Below, one piece after another: positions 21,201-29,242 of a stretch of DNA of 64,000 nucleotides; positions within the stretch are counted from its first letter, which is position 1, and each line of letters begins with the position of its first letter. Origin of the DNA: Planctomycetaceae bacterium (lineage in GTDB: Bacteria; Planctomycetota; Planctomycetia; Pirellulales; Pirellulaceae); contig JAEUIQ010000101.1 of the NCBI GenBank assembly GCA_016794985.1, forward strand, positions 47,013 to 111,012, in the 5' to 3' direction. Under the pieces are notes generated by a model. That model was not told where the DNA came from. It saw only the letters and a list, made by a program, of their open reading frames with translations, and searched no databases. The position numbers and the translations under genes were made by a program.

Positions 21201-22322
21201 ATGAGGATGGTGACCCAACGCTGCTACTATGAAGTCTTAGGTGTGGCGCGAACCTCAACTGAAAAGGAGATTGCGCGGGCCTATAGAAAGTTGGCGATCA
21301 AGTATCATCCCGACTCCAATCCGGATAGTCCTGAGGCGACCGAGTTGTTTCGCGAGGCGGCCGAGGCTTATGAGGTCTTGAGCGATCAGGAGAAACGCGA
21401 ACGCTATGATCGCTATGGTCATGCGGGTGTACGGGGTTCAGGGGCGGAATTCCACTCGACCGAAGACATCTTCGAAGCGTTCGGCGAGATCTTTGGAAAC
21501 GGAATGTTTGGCGACTTGTTTGGGGGCCGCCGTGGCGGCAAGCGACAACGTCGTGGTAACGATGTGCGAGCTGACGTTACTCTGACGTTGGAAGAAGCTG
21601 CCTCCGGTGTGGTCAAGTCGGTACGCTTCAACCGCAATGAACGGTGCGAGACATGTAGCGGTTCAGGTGCCAAAGCCGGTACCAAGCCAGAAGTTTGCAA
21701 GTACTGCGGGGGCCGCGGGCAGATTTTGCAATCCGCGGGCATTCTCCGTATGCAAACGACTTGTCCCCAATGCCGTGGAACGGGGTCGGTGATTACCGAA
21801 CCGTGCACGACTTGTCGCGGACGCGGCGTCAACGTCAAGTCCGTGGAATTGGAGGTTTCCATTCCCGGTGGGGTCGATGACGGCATGCGGGTCCGCTTGG
21901 CGGGGGAAGGTGAAGCCAGTCCGGATGGTGGGCCGAATGGTGACTGTTACTGCTTCATCAAAGTCAAAAAGCACGAGTTGTTCCACAGGGACGGTAGCAA
22001 TCTGATTGTTCAATTGCCGATCGCATATACTCAGGCGGTGTTGGGGGCCGAGTTGAAAGTGCCAACTCTCAATGGCCAAGAGGTATTGGCATTGAAGCGC
22101 GGAACCCAATCCGGTGAAGTCTTTACCCTGCGGGGTAAAGGGATGCCCGACCCGCAAGGCGGAGCCCGTGGCGATTTGTTGGTGCAGGTCTACATCGAAA
22201 CACCGCGCGACATCAGCCCGAAACAAGAGGAAATCTTGCGGAGTTTGGCCGAGTTGGAGCACACCGATGTATCGCCGCAACGCAAATCATTTCTGGATAA
22301 GATCAAGTCGTATTTCCCGTAA
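21201..22322 (+). CDS. dnaJ: Chaperone DnaJ
   Basis: A 373-residue Hsp40 co-chaperone of DnaK. The J-domain contains YYEVLGVARTSTEKEIARAYRKLAIKYHPD with the catalytic HPD. A Gly/Phe-rich linker (FEAFGEIFGNGMFGDLFGG) is followed by four zinc-binding CxxCxGxG-type repeats (CETCSGSGA, CKYCGGRG, CPQCRGTG, CTTCRGRG) and a C-terminal substrate-binding domain. The ATGs at 21201 and 21207 are both possible; AGGA at 21192 suits the latter better. No dnaK is in the window. It starts immediately after a terminator hairpin. Confidence 0.96.
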   Translation: MRMVTQRCYYEVLGVARTSTEKEIARAYRKLAIKYHPDSNPDSPEATELFREAAEAYEVLSDQEKRERYDRYGHAGVRGSGAEFHSTEDIFEAFGEIFGNGMFGDLFGGRRGGKRQRRGNDVRADVTLTLEEAASGVVKSVRFNRNERCETCSGSGAKAGTKPEVCKYCGGRGQILQSAGILRMQTTCPQCRGTGSVITEPCTTCRGRGVNVKSVELEVSIPGGVDDGMRVRLAGEGEASPDGGPNGDCYCFIKVKKHELFHRDGSNLIVQLPIAYTQAVLGAELKVPTLNGQEVLALKRGTQSGEVFTLRGKGMPDPQGGARGDLLVQVYIETPRDISPKQEEILRSLAELEHTDVSPQRKSFLDKIKSYFP

Positions 22323-22400
22323 CTCGATTCGTACCGAGCCCGTGCGGAGATTTTCCGCGAGTGTTCATTATTCGCAATTTGAATATAGAAGTGTTGCAAG

Positions 22401-22928
22401 ATGACTGAGAATGACGGCACAAATCCTAATTCTGATTCGGACCCGGTCGTTTCGACCGACGCGCCGGAGATGGCTTCGACCGCCAATATCGAAGAGCAAC
22501 TCCGCGGTGAAATCCAGCAACTCACTGAACGTTGGTTGCGAACCGAAGCTGAGATGGAGAATTTGCGGCGACGAACGCGCCGGGAATTGGAAGACAACGC
22601 GAAATTCGCGAACCAGAGGTTGATGGTGGACTTGATGGAAGTGGTCGACAACCTGCATCGGGCCCTCGGAGCGGCAGATCAAGCGTCGGGTGCCTCTTTG
22701 GTGACCGGAGTGAAGATGGTGGCTCATCAATTCGAAGATGTTTTGAAGCGACATGGTTGTCAAAGGATCAGCACCGTTGGGGAAGTCTTTGATCCTAACT
22801 TTCATGAAGCGGTTCAGATGGTTCCGTGCGATTCTCCGGCTGGGTCCGTGGTACAAGAGGTTCGGAGCGGCTATCGTTTGCATGACCGATTGATTCGGCC
22901 TGCGCAAGTGATCGTGGCCGCCGGATAG
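22401..22928 (+). CDS. grpE: Nucleotide exchange factor GrpE
   Basis: A 175-residue protein that releases ADP from DnaK. It has an acidic, Thr/Ser-rich N-terminal tail, a long helix (residues 35-75), and the family C-terminus (GEVFDPNFHEAVQMVPCDSPAGSVVQEVRSGYRLHDRLIRPAQVIVA). It is downstream of dnaJ with a 78-base gap and probably in the same operon, which continues into the fmdB-like gene. Confidence 0.96.
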   Translation: MTENDGTNPNSDSDPVVSTDAPEMASTANIEEQLRGEIQQLTERWLRTEAEMENLRRRTRRELEDNAKFANQRLMVDLMEVVDNLHRALGAADQASGASLVTGVKMVAHQFEDVLKRHGCQRISTVGEVFDPNFHEAVQMVPCDSPAGSVVQEVRSGYRLHDRLIRPAQVIVAAG

Positions 22929-22972
22929 TGTTCTGCCATTCGGCAATTCGTTTAGACGGGAAAGAAGATCCG

Positions 22973-23344
22973 ATGCCAACTTACGATTATTTGTGCGACG
23001 CGTGCGGACATAAATTCGAAGAGTTCCAGAACATTACAGCTCCGATGCTCACGAAATGCCCCGCCTGTAAAAAGAAGAAATTGCGCCGCTTGTTTGGTAC
23101 TGGCGCGGCGGTGGTTTTCAAGGGCAGCGGCTTCTATCAGACGGACTATCGCAGCGAGGGCTACAAGAAGGCGAAAGAAAACGACAGCAGCGAATCTGGG
23201 AAAACCGATACGAGTGGATCGAAAGAATCGAGTGGAACTAGCAGCACGACCTCGACGGAATCGTCGGCTACCACCAGCACGGGTTCCAAGTCCGTGAAAT
23301 CGGACGCCACGCCAAAGTCGAGAACCAGCAAGAAAAAAGATTAG
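22973..23344 (+). CDS. FmdB-family zinc-ribbon protein
   Basis: A 123-residue protein. The N-terminus MPTYDYLCDACGHKFEEFQNI...CPACKKKKLRRLFG is the FmdB-type zinc ribbon (two CxxC pairs). This is followed by GSGFYQTDYR, as usual for the family, and then a low-complexity Ser/Thr/Lys tail of about 60 residues. I chose the ATG at 22973 because the zinc ribbon starts there. Its role in regulation is poorly known. It lies between grpE and yacG. Confidence 0.88.
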   Translation: MPTYDYLCDACGHKFEEFQNITAPMLTKCPACKKKKLRRLFGTGAAVVFKGSGFYQTDYRSEGYKKAKENDSSESGKTDTSGSKESSGTSSTTSTESSATTSTGSKSVKSDATPKSRTSKKKD

Positions 23345-23356
23345 TGAGGGCAGATC

Positions 23357-23572
23357 TTGAGTTATCCAAGTCCTGTGGGACGCCCGCCCGCTCGTTGTTC
23401 TTATTGCGGCGAACCGATTTGGGCGATCGAACCCAGCCTGATGCCGTTTTGTTCGCAACGTTGCAAAGAGATTGATTTGTCGAAATGGCTGACCGAATCC
23501 TACGGGCTGCCCTACGAAGGAGAAGAGGTGCCGGAGTCCTCTGGGTTTTCTCCTCATGAAGAAGAGCCTTAA
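23357..23572 (+). CDS. yacG: YacG-type zinc-binding protein (DNA gyrase inhibitor family)
   Basis: A 71-residue protein with the zinc-binding pattern CSYCGEPIW...MPFCSQRCKEIDLSKWLTESYGLP, which is diagnostic of YacG. In E. coli, YacG binds GyrB and inhibits gyrase. It starts at TTG 23357 behind GAGGG. Spacing to its neighbours is 12 and 2 bases, so it is in one transcript with the genes on both sides. Whether it acts on gyrase here is inferred from family. Confidence 0.85.
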   Translation: MSYPSPVGRPPARCSYCGEPIWAIEPSLMPFCSQRCKEIDLSKWLTESYGLPYEGEEVPESSGFSPHEEEP

Positions 23573-23574
23573 CT

Positions 23575-24735
23575 ATGCCTGTGGAGAATCTAGACCCGAA
23601 GCCTTCTGGCGCTGCATTTCAGTCTCCGATTGATTTCTCGTTTGAAGCGAATTTGGTTGGTATCAAGTTGATTGGCGGTGTTTATGCCAGTTTGCATCCG
23701 CTGAGCATCGTTTTCGCGGCGCTTGCGTTATTGATTGTGGATGGCATTGAATCGCTGTGGCCAATTTCCCCAGCAGAAATTGTACGTAGCAGTGACATGA
23801 CCGATCCTGTTGCCGACCAGGGTCCGTTGAGTTTGACGCCCGCGAGTTCGCTGTGGCCAAGTCGTGTCGGTCCGTTAAATGTCGCTGCGGAACTGATGCA
23901 GCCTTGGGTTGGGAGCGACGGAAGTCATTGGGGACGTGATTTGGTAATGGGTTTGATTGGTCTGTTGGTCTGGAGTTGGGTTGGGACATTGATCTGTCGT
24001 CATTCCGCATTGGCACTGGTCCGCGCCGACCATCGATGGTCGGCGACCATCCGCTTTACGAATCAGCATTACTTGGATGCATTGTTTAGCTTTTTGATTC
24101 CGTTGGCGACCGTGGTGGTCTTGTCGCTCCCGCTCGTTGCTTGTGGGTGGTTATTGGTCGCAAATTTGCCTTCAATTTTGGGCGCGCCTTTGGCGGTGTT
24201 CGGGGCAGGATTCGGGCTCTTGATCGGTGTTGTGTTGTTGGGCTTCGTGTTGGGTTGGCCTTTGATGTTGCCGGCTATTGCTTTCGAAGGTCGTGATTCG
24301 TTTGAATCGATCAGTCGTGCTTACGCTTATATTTTGCAACGTCCACTGCACTCGATCTTGGTGGCCTTGGCCGCGATCGTGATTGGTTCGCTGGCCGGTT
24401 ACGTTGTCGAGTTGTTCTTTTCGTTTTCGGCAAATGGATATCTCTGGGCCTTGAGTTGGGGCGCTAATGCGGGCAGCCCGCAAAGACTGGCAGAGATCTT
24501 GCAGCCCACCGAATCGACAGATTCCGCCATTGTCCAGTACTGGACGGGACCTTGGCTGCGGACGGGATTGGCCACTTTTGAGCTATTAGGTCGTGCCGCG
24601 ACTTATGCGATGTTTTGGGGATTGGCCAGTGGCAGTTATTTGTTGCTGCGCCGCTACTTGGACCAAACTCCACTCGATGAGATCTACCGGCCTGGAATGG
24701 CCATGCTACAGCCACTCGAGAAACAAACAGATTAG
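23575..24735 (+). CDS. Multi-pass membrane protein
   Basis: A 386-residue hydrophobic protein with about six to seven membrane spans: near residues 30-55, 120-140, 165-190, 195-225, 255-285 and 335-355. A polar loop lies between the first two. No catalytic motif was recognised. It starts two bases after yacG and ends eight bases before gltX, so it is translated in the same operon. Function unknown. Confidence 0.8.
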   Translation: MPVENLDPKPSGAAFQSPIDFSFEANLVGIKLIGGVYASLHPLSIVFAALALLIVDGIESLWPISPAEIVRSSDMTDPVADQGPLSLTPASSLWPSRVGPLNVAAELMQPWVGSDGSHWGRDLVMGLIGLLVWSWVGTLICRHSALALVRADHRWSATIRFTNQHYLDALFSFLIPLATVVVLSLPLVACGWLLVANLPSILGAPLAVFGAGFGLLIGVVLLGFVLGWPLMLPAIAFEGRDSFESISRAYAYILQRPLHSILVALAAIVIGSLAGYVVELFFSFSANGYLWALSWGANAGSPQRLAEILQPTESTDSAIVQYWTGPWLRTGLATFELLGRAATYAMFWGLASGSYLLLRRYLDQTPLDEIYRPGMAMLQPLEKQTD

Positions 24736-24743
24736 GATCGCCC

Positions 24744-26354
24744 ATGACAGTCAGAACGAGATTTGCACCCAGCCCGACCGGATATCTGCATATCGGCGGT
24801 GTACGTACGGCATTGTTTAATTGGCTGTTTGCGCGACAGCACGGCGGGCAATTTCTCTTGCGCGTCGATGATACGGATCAGCAACGGAATCTGAAAGAAG
24901 CCTTAGCCCCAATTTTGGAGGGGTTCCGGTGGTTGGGTCTGAATTGGGATGAAGGACCGGAAGTCGGCGGACCGTTCGCCCCATATTTTCAAAGCCAACG
25001 CAGTCAAAGTTATCAGCGCGCTGTGGATGTCTTGCTGGCAAAAGGCTTAGCGTATCGCGACTTTGCGACGGCCGAAGAAGTCCAAGCAGAACGTGCGGCG
25101 GCGGAAGCGGCCAAGCAAGATTTTCGCTACAGTCGGCGTTGGATGGCAACCTCGGTTGAACAAGAGGCCGCCTGGAAGAGCGAAGGACGTCAGTCTGTGG
25201 TCCGCTTGAAGATGCCAACCGAGGGCTATTGCGAATTCGAGGATTTGATTCGTGGCCCTCAGTCGTATCAATGGTCCCAAGAACAAGATCACGTGATCCA
25301 ACGTGCGGACGGGTCGTTCATCTATCACTTAGCTTCCGTCGTGGATGACGTCGAGTTTCAGATCACGCACGTGATTCGAGCCATCGAACATTTACCGAAC
25401 ACACCACGTCAAATCTTTATTTTTCGTGGCTTGCTCGATGATCCAAACGCTATGCCGAAATTCGCTCATATCCCGTTTGTCGCGGAACCTGGCAGCAAAA
25501 GCAAGCTGAGCAAACGCAAAATTGACAACTACGTGAAACGCGCCGAATTCAAATCGATGGTCGATCATGGCAATCAGATCGCTCAGCGGCTTGGCTGGCA
25601 AGATTCGTTGGAGTCTTTTAATCCGGTCCTTGTCGAATTCTACAGCCGATTGGGCTACACGCCTTCGGCGGTGTTGAATTATTTATTGTTGCTGGGGTGG
25701 TCGTTGGATGACAAAACCGAAGACTTTACCGTCGAAGAAATGACGCGTGCGTTTTCCCTGGACCGAGTTGTCAAATCTCCAGCCAGTTTTGACCCAGAGA
25801 AACTAATGGCTTTTCAAACGCGGCATTATCTTCGGCTATCCGTTGCGGATCGAGCGGCGTTGGCGGTTCCTTTTCTTGCTCAAGCCAATCTTGTTTCGAA
25901 CAACGAATGGGAAAAACTGAATTCGTCGGAACAAGCGAAAGTGCTCGGCATTGTCGAACATGCTGGAGATCGAATCAAAGTCGCGGGCGACATTTTGCAA
26001 TTCGATGATTTTTTTACCAGCACAGCGGACCTAGCCTACGACGACAAGGCTTTTCAGAAACGCTTGGTGGCTCCGGAGCAGGCCGAGCACTTGGTGACCG
26101 AGTTCTTGAAAGTCCTACAAGTGATCGCCGAGTTTCGGGCGCCAATCTTGAAAACTGCCTTGGAAGAATTCTGCCATCGATTTGAAATCAAGATTGGCGA
26201 CATAATTCATGCGTTAAGGTTGGCCTTGACGGGCCGAGCGGTAGGATTTGGCGTCTTCGAAAGCTTTGAAGTGTTGGGCCGTGAGGAATCATTGGCCCGC
26301 ATTCGACAATCTTTGCAACGAATCGGGTCGGTTCGCCGGGCCCAAGTTTCGTGA
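24744..26354 (+). CDS. gltX: Glutamyl-tRNA synthetase
   Basis: A 536-residue class I aminoacyl-tRNA synthetase. The N-terminus reads RFAPSPTGYLHIGGVRTALFNWLFAR with the HIGH motif, and the KMSKS-like motif is KLSKRKIDN. The anticodon-binding C-terminal domain ends with the AL(R/A)LALTGRAVGFGVFESFEVLGRE block. It is last in the dnaJ-grpE operon and converges with the minus-strand MfnF-like gene 26 bases away. Whether it also charges tRNA-Gln is not decidable here. Confidence 0.96.
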   Translation: MTVRTRFAPSPTGYLHIGGVRTALFNWLFARQHGGQFLLRVDDTDQQRNLKEALAPILEGFRWLGLNWDEGPEVGGPFAPYFQSQRSQSYQRAVDVLLAKGLAYRDFATAEEVQAERAAAEAAKQDFRYSRRWMATSVEQEAAWKSEGRQSVVRLKMPTEGYCEFEDLIRGPQSYQWSQEQDHVIQRADGSFIYHLASVVDDVEFQITHVIRAIEHLPNTPRQIFIFRGLLDDPNAMPKFAHIPFVAEPGSKSKLSKRKIDNYVKRAEFKSMVDHGNQIAQRLGWQDSLESFNPVLVEFYSRLGYTPSAVLNYLLLLGWSLDDKTEDFTVEEMTRAFSLDRVVKSPASFDPEKLMAFQTRHYLRLSVADRAALAVPFLAQANLVSNNEWEKLNSSEQAKVLGIVEHAGDRIKVAGDILQFDDFFTSTADLAYDDKAFQKRLVAPEQAEHLVTEFLKVLQVIAEFRAPILKTALEEFCHRFEIKIGDIIHALRLALTGRAVGFGVFESFEVLGREESLARIRQSLQRIGSVRRAQVS

Positions 26355-26380
26355 CGTCGGGTGTGAGCGCCGTTCACACT

Positions 26381-27487
26381 TCAAGCCAAAATCGCCGCCG
26401 CGACGGCAGGCATGATGCGTGAAGCTTCTGGCCCTAGTCGATTGCTCCCGCTGAAGATCGCTCCGCTGAATCCGTCTCGAGGGGCGTCGCTCAGGGCATT
26501 ACGCAACAATGATTCTCCTTCACCCAAAAGTAGTATCCACTGGGGCGCGGGATTCATACGCAATTGTCGCGAAAGGGCGATCGCCAACCGTTTGCGGTGT
26601 TTCTCTTGTGCTTGTGTCGCGACGGCTTGGATGAGGTCAGAGGGCAACTCAGGTAAATCACTGCAGAATAATCTGGCGATCCGGTGCGCGGCGCATGCTT
26701 TTGTCGCGGGGCGACCATCAGCGGTCGCTTCGTTGTGGGGCTCTTCGTCAGCGAGTCCCGTTATCAAATAAGCATCGTGAATCGTGGCGAAGTGCTCCTG
26801 GGCGAGAGGAAGTGCTTGGCCGCGATAACTCACTTCGGACAAGATCATTGATAAGGAACTGCGGCGAGCTCCCGTATAGACAAGACGGCCAGCTTGGATT
26901 CGCTCCCAGTCGGAGCTTGGGATCCCGCGTAAATTAGGAGCGACGATCGTTAGATCCAAGGTTGTCGATCCGAGGTCGGCGATCAATCCTGGTGCAGCTT
27001 GTGAATGACTCAGGTAATCGCCCCACATTCGCGCTACGGCATGCCAATTCGCGGCTGCCACACGGCTCCAATTCTCTTGAGCAGCCAGAGCGTTCAGCCA
27101 GCAGGTTTCGAGGTCGTTCCCATTCTGTGAGTAGTACCGAACGGGGACTCCACACGGCTCGAACGCCTGTTCGCATTGTTCCACGATTCGAGTGACGCCT
27201 TCGGCTTTACTGGCGTAACAGTCAGCAATCTCGCCGGTCATTGTTACAACGATTTGCGCGGGAGCAGCTAATTCGGACGTCAACGCTCGTAGCGCCCGCC
27301 ATAGTTCGCTCGGGGAACGCCACAAGGGAAATCCTTGTTGTTGCGAGCGCAACTTTCCTTGGGGGCGATCCAGGCAAGCAACTTTTAGATTCGCACCACC
27401 GATATCGCAGCCCCAAACTCGCCCGACTTTTTCTTGAACTCGCCAATGCTCGATCAATTCCCGGAAGTTCGAACTGTCCTTATCCAT
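26381..27487 (-). CDS. H4MPT-linked C1-pathway protein (MfnF-like, HyuA-fold)
   Basis: About 368 residues. It shows the ASKHA/hydantoinase-A-like fold: VWGCDIGGANLKVACLD near the N-terminus, then TMTGEIADCYASKAEGV, YYSQNGN and LIADLGSTTLDLTIV. These match the tetrahydromethanopterin-linked C1 protein family, which includes archaeal MfnF of the methanofuran pathway. The ATG at 27487 overlaps the epimerase stop (ATGGATAA), which indicates coupled translation. The 46-residue extension to 27625 falls inside the epimerase gene and is rejected. Confidence 0.78.
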   Translation of the reverse strand: MDKDSSNFRELIEHWRVQEKVGRVWGCDIGGANLKVACLDRPQGKLRSQQQGFPLWRSPSELWRALRALTSELAAPAQIVVTMTGEIADCYASKAEGVTRIVEQCEQAFEPCGVPVRYYSQNGNDLETCWLNALAAQENWSRVAAANWHAVARMWGDYLSHSQAAPGLIADLGSTTLDLTIVAPNLRGIPSSDWERIQAGRLVYTGARRSSLSMILSEVSYRGQALPLAQEHFATIHDAYLITGLADEEPHNEATADGRPATKACAAHRIARLFCSDLPELPSDLIQAVATQAQEKHRKRLAIALSRQLRMNPAPQWILLLGEGESLLRNALSDAPRDGFSGAIFSGSNRLGPEASRIMPAVAAAILA

Positions 27488-28424
27488 TTGGCAAGAGATC
27501 CTGCAATGCCGCTTCGATCGTCGTGTATTGGAAGGAGTATCCCGATTCGATTGCCACGCGAGGTTGAACCAACTGATCGTCGAAGAGACTTTTGCCGAAC
27601 TCACCAAACAATAGCTGCAGGCCAAACTTAGGAGCTGGGATCACGGCGGGACGACCGACGGCCCGGGCCAGGGCTCGAGTCATCGTCCAATTGGTAGTGG
27701 GTGTTGGAGCGACGGCGTTGATTGGTCCAGTAACATTTTCATGTTCCAGACAATGTCGGATCAACCCGACCAAATCCGCAGCATGAATCCAAGGAAAATG
27801 TTGACGTCCGAAACCAAGTGGTCCCCCCAGTCCCATTCGAAAAATCGGCAGCATTTTGCCCAAAGCGCCGCCGTTGGGATCCAATACAATGCCAATCCGA
27901 ATCCGACAAACACGAATCCCGAACTTCTGAGCCGCTTCGGCTTCCGCTTCCCACTCGGCACAAACTTCGGGTAAAAATCCTTGGCCCACCGTTGACGCCT
28001 CGGTCAATGTTTCGCCGGGACGATTTCCATAATAGCCTACCGCAGAAGCTGAAATCAAAACCTCCGGCGGTGTCGGTAGTTGAGCCAACGACTTGACAAG
28101 ACAACGCGTGCCGATGACCCGCGAGTCGCGAATACGTTGTTTCTTCTCGATGTTCCAACGCCCCTCCGCGACGGGGTCACCCGCCAAGTGGATGGCCGCG
28201 CGCACGAGTCCCAGGTCGACTGGTGGGATAATCGATGCGGCATTCCAACGCAAGTATCGAACCTTGGCGTTGGAGACCGCGCCTTCTTCGTTGATGGGCG
28301 GTTTTCGCGAAAGGACGCACACAGGGCCTAGCAGCGAATTTAGCAAGCGACGGCCCACAAGTCCCGTTCCTCCCGTGACCAGGATTTGCGGTTGAGTGTT
28401 GTCGACAGGCGGTGAATCATTCAT
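27480..28424 (-). CDS. TIGR01777-type NAD(P)-dependent epimerase
   Basis: A 314-residue extended short-chain dehydrogenase. It has the Rossmann ILVTGGTGLVGRRL motif, VLISASAVGYYGNRPGETLTE (family signature with the catalytic YYG), RIGIVLDPNGGALGKMLPIFRMGLGGPLG and FPWIHAADLVGLI. It belongs to the YfcH/SulA-like subgroup, whose substrate is unknown. I chose the ATG at 28424. It lies upstream of the MfnF-like gene and overlaps it by eight bases. Confidence 0.88.
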   Translation of the reverse strand: MNDSPPVDNTQPQILVTGGTGLVGRRLLNSLLGPVCVLSRKPPINEEGAVSNAKVRYLRWNAASIIPPVDLGLVRAAIHLAGDPVAEGRWNIEKKQRIRDSRVIGTRCLVKSLAQLPTPPEVLISASAVGYYGNRPGETLTEASTVGQGFLPEVCAEWEAEAEAAQKFGIRVCRIRIGIVLDPNGGALGKMLPIFRMGLGGPLGFGRQHFPWIHAADLVGLIRHCLEHENVTGPINAVAPTPTTNWTMTRALARAVGRPAVIPAPKFGLQLLFGEFGKSLFDDQLVQPRVAIESGYSFQYTTIEAALQDLLPNG

Positions 28425-28481
28425 GCGAGTTGCCAAAGCGTGGGCGATTGACCGCCGTGAATGCGGTCGTTTAGGAACGTG

Positions 28482-29228
28482 TTACTCGCGTCGGTTTTGC
28501 TTCCGGATTCGATCGCGAAGAATTGCTGCCAACTCAAAATTCTCACGAGCAACCGCTTCCGCCAACTGTTCATCTAACGTTGGGCCAATTTCGAATCGTT
28601 CCCGCAGAGCTTCGCGAACTTGGATCATGCGTTGAACCAACTCGTCGTCGTCAAAATCTTGTTCAAGTTCATACTTGTCGTAGAAATTCCGAATCAATTG
28701 AATGCCTTGATTCAGCTCCGCAACCGCTTCCGCTGGCTCGCCACCTTCTTGAACTCGTTGTAACGCTAATGACTGAGCTCGTTGGAAAACCACAAACGGC
28801 CGATGCTGCTCGTGAAGCATTGCCCATTCTTCGTCGGGTGAATGAGCCAAACAAGCGTCCATCAATGCCAAAGTATGTGTGGCATCCCGGGACGCTCGCG
28901 AGAATTCCTTCAATTGAATCCAAGATATTCGCCGGTGATAGTATTGGGAAAACTCGCGATCGACTTCCAAACATTCTTCGCTAGAGAACTTGAATTCGCG
29001 ATCCACTTCTTGCTCACGATGGCGAACCCAATCCAGCAGGGTCGGAAAGCCATACGGTCGGGTCCCGTCTGGGCGGTCGGAAGTTTCCATTTGCAAAACG
29101 CCTAGATCGACTCGCAATTGCACGACATCGCGACCATCGGGGTGCCGGACCACACGAGCGTTAGGCTGGAGTGGATCAAAAACCCAGCCCGCTAGTATCT
29201 TGTCGATCGTGAGATTTTTCTTTGGCAT
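28482..29228 (-). CDS. UVR (UvrB/UvrC-motif) domain protein
   Basis: A 248-residue mostly helical protein. The C-terminus LDEQLAEAVARENFELAAILRDRIRKQNRRE is a UVR motif, as found in UvrB, UvrC and McsA. The N-terminus has VVQLRVDLGVLQMETSDRPDGTRPYG, which looks like a conserved planctomycete segment. No nuclease or helicase domain is present, so a direct DNA repair role is not shown. It sits 14 bases downstream of aspS and is probably co-transcribed. Confidence 0.75.
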   Translation of the reverse strand: MPKKNLTIDKILAGWVFDPLQPNARVVRHPDGRDVVQLRVDLGVLQMETSDRPDGTRPYGFPTLLDWVRHREQEVDREFKFSSEECLEVDREFSQYYHRRISWIQLKEFSRASRDATHTLALMDACLAHSPDEEWAMLHEQHRPFVVFQRAQSLALQRVQEGGEPAEAVAELNQGIQLIRNFYDKYELEQDFDDDELVQRMIQVREALRERFEIGPTLDEQLAEAVARENFELAAILRDRIRKQNRRE

Positions 29229-29242
29229 TTTCCCAGCAATTC

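Noticed and set aside
26360..26378. GTGTGA/TCACAC hairpin between gltX and the MfnF-like gene
   Set aside because: The stem is only six bases with no T run on either strand, too weak to call a terminator.
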